From: Chloroflexota bacterium
Lineage (GTDB): Bacteria > Chloroflexota > Anaerolineae > Aggregatilineales > UBA2796
Assembly: GCA_003695215.1 (NCBI GenBank)
Contig: RFIM01000183.1
Coordinates: forward strand, 1-17,161
Length of the DNA stretch: 17,161 nucleotides
Direction: 5' to 3'
Below are positions 14,167 through 17,161 of the stretch, piece by piece (position 1 is the first letter of the stretch; every line of letters starts with the position of its first letter). The notes below the pieces were generated by a model, which worked only from the letters and a program-made list of their open reading frames with translations, did no database searches and had not been told where the DNA came from. The position numbers and the translations under genes are program-made.

Positions 14167-14835
14167 CTAATCGCTGATCACACGCGCTATCGCCAGCCCA
14201 TCATGCCCTTTGCTGCCAACAGTCTGCAGCACAGTCGCCTGCAGCCGAGGCTCAGCCGCTAGGAGCGCGTGCAGCTGGCGTGTCCCTTGAACACTCGGAT
14301 CAGCGCTCTCAGCTTCCAGCAAGGCGCCATGCCGTACCACATTATCGACCACGATCAGGCTGCCGCGCCGCGTCAGCTTGAGCGCCCAGCTGAGATAGTG
14401 TGGATTGTTCGGCTTGTCGGCGTCAATGAAGACCATATCAAAGCGATGGCCTTCCTGAGCCAGCTCGGGCAGAATCTCGAGCGCCGCGCCAACGCGCACC
14501 TCAATGTGCGCCGCCAAGCCTGCCTGCGCGATGTTCGCTCGCGCCACTTCGGCGTGCTTTGGCGAGAGCTCGATCGTGATCAGCCTGCCTTCGGGCGGCA
14601 AAGCGCGCCCAAGCCAGATGGCGCTATAGCCGCCAAGCGTGCCGATCTCTAAAATCGTGCGCGCCTGGCACAGCTGCGCCAAGAGCATCAACAATTTGCC
14701 TTGCAATGGCGAGACATTGATGGCAGGCAAGCCTTGCGCCTCTGAATGCTTCAGAGCGCGCTCTAAGATCGGATCAGGCGGCGAATACAGCTTGGCAAGA
14801 TAGTTATCTATTTCCGTCCATAGCATTCCAGACAT
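14167..14835 (-). CDS. SAM-dependent O-methyltransferase, CCoAOMT-like
   Basis: A 222-residue class I methyltransferase of the family-3 type, related to caffeoyl-CoA and catechol O-methyltransferases. SAM-binding motif I is LEIGTLGGYS at 62-71. The acidic ribose contact is in TIELSPKH (87-94). The divalent-metal ligands are in VFIDADKPNN (Asp138) and VVDNVVRHG (Asp164, Asn165). The N-terminal Tyr/Leu-rich helix and ISPLQG-like segment (NVSPLQGKLL) are typical. It should methylate a hydroxyl of a small catechol-like or similar molecule using Mg2+; the substrate is unknown. The ATG at 14835 has GAGAG 9 nt upstream, buried in a strong palindrome; an internal ATG at 14826 is an alternative. The next gene starts 11 bp after its stop, so it heads a minus-strand operon of three genes. 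Confidence 0.9.
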   Translation of the reverse strand: MSGMLWTEIDNYLAKLYSPPDPILERALKHSEAQGLPAINVSPLQGKLLMLLAQLCQARTILEIGTLGGYSAIWLGRALPPEGRLITIELSPKHAEVARANIAQAGLAAHIEVRVGAALEILPELAQEGHRFDMVFIDADKPNNPHYLSWALKLTRRGSLIVVDNVVRHGALLEAESADPSVQGTRQLHALLAAEPRLQATVLQTVGSKGHDGLAIARVISD

Positions 14836-14838
14836 AAG

Positions 14839-14884
14839 GGCATACTCTCAGCTGTAGCTACTATAGCTACCGCAAGAGTATGCC
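14839..14884 (-). promoter_or_regulatory. Nested palindrome over the O-methyltransferase leader
   Basis: Two roughly concentric inverted repeats are present. The outer arms GGCATACTCT (14839-14848) and AGAGTATGCC (14875-14884) are a perfect 10 bp; the inner arms GTAGCTA (14854-14860) and TAGCTAC (14864-14870) are a perfect 7 bp with a 3-nt loop. Internal bulges are only 5 and 4 nt. On the minus strand the 3' outer arm contains most of the ribosome-binding site GAGAG, and the ATG follows 3 nt after the hairpin. If transcribed, it would hide the ribosome-binding site; as DNA it covers the candidate -10 box and could be an operator. Confidence 0.65.
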
Positions 14885-14888
14885 ACAA
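14860..14888 (-). promoter_or_regulatory. Promoter of the O-methyltransferase operon
   Basis: On the minus strand TTGTGG (14888-14883) and TATAGT (14865-14860, 5/6) are separated by 17 bp. The -10 box lies in the centre of the nested palindrome. The predicted start is near 14853, leaving a leader of about 18 nt that holds the ribosome-binding site. The -35 match is only partial. Confidence 0.4.
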
Positions 14889-14934
14889 GTTGTTCAAAAA
14901 GTCCAAACTGCTGTGAGAAATGTTACAGCAACCT

Positions 14935-17161
14935 TCAGTCGCGATTCAGCTCAAGGCGCAACTCGATCGGGCCGACCTCGTCGCGTAAGATGCGGAAGCC
15001 ATCCGTTGTGATAGGCAAATAGCCTTGCGCCTTGACGATCACGCTGTAGCTCTCGCCGCGCTCCAACAACCGCGAGAGCGCAAAACGGCCGTTCAAATCC
15101 GTGAAGGCAATGTCATAGACTTCGCTCATCTGCCAGGTGAAGTCGGCCACGTCGAAGAGCGGCTTGAGGAAAATGACCGTCACACCAGCGATGCCTTCAT
15201 TGGTCTCTGCATCCACAATTTGCCCTTGCACTAAGACACCCTCCGCGCGCACGAACAGGCGAATCGGCAGCTGGCCAATGCCAACGCGCGCTGTGGCGCT
15301 CGCCTTGACGACGCCGCCAATCAGCAGCTCGAGCTTGTAGGAGCCTTCAGGCAACAGCCGATTCGGGCGCAAGCGCAGCCAGGCGCCTGTGCCCGTGGTC
15401 GGGTTCGTCCAGGGCTGCGTGACTTCAAAGAGCGGATTGTTGTCTACTGTCCAGCGCCAAGTGAACGGCGTGCCGAAAGCGATATCGCGCCAATTGAAAA
15501 TGGCGTATAGGTCGGTGATCGTGTTCGGGAAAGTCACGCCGATCACGCCGCCTGGCGCGCCATTGTTGAGTTCACTAGCGAAGGTCAAATCCGTGAAGAC
15601 TTCAGTGCTGAGATCGACCTGGCCGCCTGCCATGATGAAGTCTGAGGTCGCAGCAAGCCGATCCTCGATGTACAGCTCAAGGCGATAGCGGCCTGGCTGC
15701 AGCGGATTCTCCACAGGCGCGCTGGCCGCGATCAAACGCTTGCCGTTGCTGCCGCCTGACCAAATGTCGTTCACTTCTGAGATGCGCAGGTTCTCATAAT
15801 ACCAGACCTGGCGCCAAGGCGTGCCATCAATCATGTTGCTGTAGACGAATTCAGCGTTGATCACGTTCGAGACGGGCAGGACGTTGCCTGTGTTCACCAG
15901 CTCAAAGTTCAGGTCTTGCACGCCGAAGAGGATGTTCGAGAACTCAGGCTCGGTTGTCGGGCCGCCGCCAACAGTGATGCGCGCGCTTGCCACACGCACG
16001 CCTTCGATGAATAGGATGAATTCATAGGCGCCATTAGGATAGACCTGCGCCGTGCTGCCGATGTACCACAAGCCGTTGCGGCCGCCGCTCCAAGTGGCGG
16101 GCGCCAGGCTGAAAGTCGGATCGAGGACGCCGTCGCGCAGCACGCGCAGCTCATAAATGATGCCATCACGCATGTTGGCGTAATCGAAGAACAGGTAGAG
16201 CGTGTTGATGCCCGCAGGCGCGCGCTGAATCACGCGCGTAGGATTGCCCGCTAAGTCCACGCCTGTGGCGAAGAACAAACGCCGAAATTGTGGCGCGCCG
16301 ACCACATTCTGACCGATCTCTTCCAGGCTGAGCGGCTGTTGCTCGGGCAGGGCTTGCTGCGAGAAAGGCGTGATCTGCAGTTGTGCAGCCAGGATCAGGC
16401 CGCGCGCCAAGCGCGATGGACGCAGCGCGTTGATGAAGCCGCTGATCGGCACACACAGGTCGTTCTCATCCACACGCCCATCGCCGTTGCTATCCTGAAT
16501 GCGGCGGCAATTCTCAGCGGCGCTGCTCAGCAGGCCGCTGGTGGCAGGTTCGACCGTTGGAATGCCGATCAAGCGCCCTTGCGTATCATAAGCGCCGCCG
16601 CCGCTCATGCTACCAGGCAAAGCAGCGCGAGTCTTGAGCCAGGCGCGCTCGCCGACGCGCGCCTCGGCCGTGAAGCCGCTGATCGTGCCGCGCACCACGC
16701 GCGCCGTGCTGCTGGCAGTCGGATCGCGCTCGGGCACAGCGTAGCCGACGAACTCGACCGTCTGATCGAGCCTCACCTCATCCGAATCGCCTAGCTCAAC
16801 AAACGGCAAGAGCAACGCTTCGCGATTGACAGGCCGATCGTCGAGCGTGCGCGTCACTTGCAGCACGGCTAAATCCCAGCCTGTGTTGACGGCGAGAACT
16901 TCAGCGTAGTACTTCGGCACAGGCGCCTCGCCGATGCGTACCGTCAGCGCGACCACAATCCGATCCGAGCGGCAGCCTGCAATTGGCAAGGCCACGTGCG
17001 CATTGGTCAGGATCAAGCCGTCAGCGCTGACAAGCGTGCCAGAGCCGATGCACGAGATGACCGTCTGGCCGATCGCGTTGGTGAAGACTTGCGTGATCTG
17101 CACAGTAGCGCGTTGCAGCTGCTCTAAATCCAGCGGCGACTGCGCGCGCGCGCGGCTGGGC
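14935..17161 (-). CDS. Exported trypsin-like serine protease, 5' end cut off
   Basis: The frame stays open to the right edge. The GTG at 17103 is an internal Val: upstream codons read ...SRARAQSPLDLEQLQRATV, an apparent signal-peptide end (ARA-Q) and mature N-terminus. Numbering from that Val, residues about 1-230 are a trypsin/DegP-like domain with the triad His36 (LTNAHV), Asp77 (GWDLAVLQV) and Ser167 (GSMSGGGAYD). Between Ser167 and the domain end lies a perfect EF-hand-type loop, Asp204 to Asp215 (DSNGDGRVDEND), flanked by Cys199 and Cys217. About 269-380, 389-494 and 503-610 are three related beta-sandwich repeats sharing a W(S/T)GG.NG-type turn and a closing G.Y.(L/I)EL.I strand. Residues 622-720 match a carboxypeptidase-regulatory-like domain (VQGQIVDAETNEGIAGVTV, FTDLNGRFAL). 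No PDZ domain is present. A secreted or surface protease is inferred; the target is unknown. Confidence 0.88.
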   Translation of the reverse strand, partial: PSRARAQSPLDLEQLQRATVQITQVFTNAIGQTVISCIGSGTLVSADGLILTNAHVALPIAGCRSDRIVVALTVRIGEAPVPKYYAEVLAVNTGWDLAVLQVTRTLDDRPVNREALLLPFVELGDSDEVRLDQTVEFVGYAVPERDPTASSTARVVRGTISGFTAEARVGERAWLKTRAALPGSMSGGGAYDTQGRLIGIPTVEPATSGLLSSAAENCRRIQDSNGDGRVDENDLCVPISGFINALRPSRLARGLILAAQLQITPFSQQALPEQQPLSLEEIGQNVVGAPQFRRLFFATGVDLAGNPTRVIQRAPAGINTLYLFFDYANMRDGIIYELRVLRDGVLDPTFSLAPATWSGGRNGLWYIGSTAQVYPNGAYEFILFIEGVRVASARITVGGGPTTEPEFSNILFGVQDLNFELVNTGNVLPVSNVINAEFVYSNMIDGTPWRQVWYYENLRISEVNDIWSGGSNGKRLIAASAPVENPLQPGRYRLELYIEDRLAATSDFIMAGGQVDLSTEVFTDLTFASELNNGAPGGVIGVTFPNTITDLYAIFNWRDIAFGTPFTWRWTVDNNPLFEVTQPWTNPTTGTGAWLRLRPNRLLPEGSYKLELLIGGVVKASATARVGIGQLPIRLFVRAEGVLVQGQIVDAETNEGIAGVTVIFLKPLFDVADFTWQMSEVYDIAFTDLNGRFALSRLLERGESYSVIVKAQGYLPITTDGFRILRDEVGPIELRLELNRD

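Noticed and set aside
14896..14934. Terminator for the protease gene (small GCTGT/ACAGC hairpin and a TTTTT on the minus strand)
   Set aside because: The stem is only 5 bp and the T run is about 10 nt away from it, so it was not called.
17101..17103. GTG as the start of the serine protease
   Set aside because: The frame continues upstream to the window edge with signal-peptide-like and mature N-terminal sequence, so the true start lies outside.

Overview
The window looks like a piece of a bacterial chromosome of about 58-60 % G+C (estimated by eye), most likely from the phylum Chloroflexota (Anaerolineae-like). This rests on gene style rather than a marker gene: an N-terminally anchored YceI-like protein with a Pro/Thr-rich 'PTPxPSPTP' linker, an SH3-plus-propeller exported protein, an exported trypsin-like protease with long beta-rich repeats, a SufU-type scaffold and a metallophosphoesterase/ParB-like gene pair. 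No rRNA, tRNA, CRISPR array, insertion sequence or phage gene was found. Genes are packed tightly; the largest gaps are about 197 bp (2538-2734) and 192 bp (8814-9005), so no stretch over 300 bp lacks a gene.

Layout. 36-1538 (+): a two-gene unit with a calcineurin-like metallophosphoesterase and a ParB-N-domain protein, closed by a strong intrinsic terminator at 1541-1573. 1593-2537 (-): membrane-anchored YceI-like protein, divergent from 2735-4354 (+), an exported SH3-like/beta-propeller protein. 4308-5681 (-): cytochrome P450, overlapping the preceding gene tail to tail by 47 bp. 5795-6795 (+): SufU-type Fe-S scaffold coupled through a GTGA overlap to a hexapeptide acyltransferase. 6870-8369 (+): xylulokinase with its own promoter. 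8415-8813 (-): stand-alone response regulator. 9006-12040 (+): apparent three-gene operon of a PrsW-like multi-pass membrane protein, a single-pass membrane protein with a PsbP-like ectodomain, and an argininosuccinate-lyase-like enzyme with altered active-site positions. 14835 down to 12014 (-): O-methyltransferase, polyprenyl-phosphate sugar phosphotransferase and DUF429 protein, an apparent operon preceded by a large nested palindrome. 17161 down to 14935 (-): exported trypsin-like serine protease running off the right edge.

How the genes may work together. Much of the content concerns the cell envelope: exported or anchored proteins, surface polysaccharide initiation, an acyltransferase that could modify a glycan, and a secreted protease. 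The operon at 9006-12040 is the best candidate for an undescribed functional unit, because a membrane protease-like protein is translationally coupled to a single-pass membrane protein (a plausible substrate) and followed by a divergent lyase. The window also carries a striking global signature: CCGG is almost absent (three sites by eye, all between 6716 and 7660), although GCGC, CGCG and GGCC, which have the same composition, are common. Proline codons appear to follow this rule, with CCT before G and CCG elsewhere.
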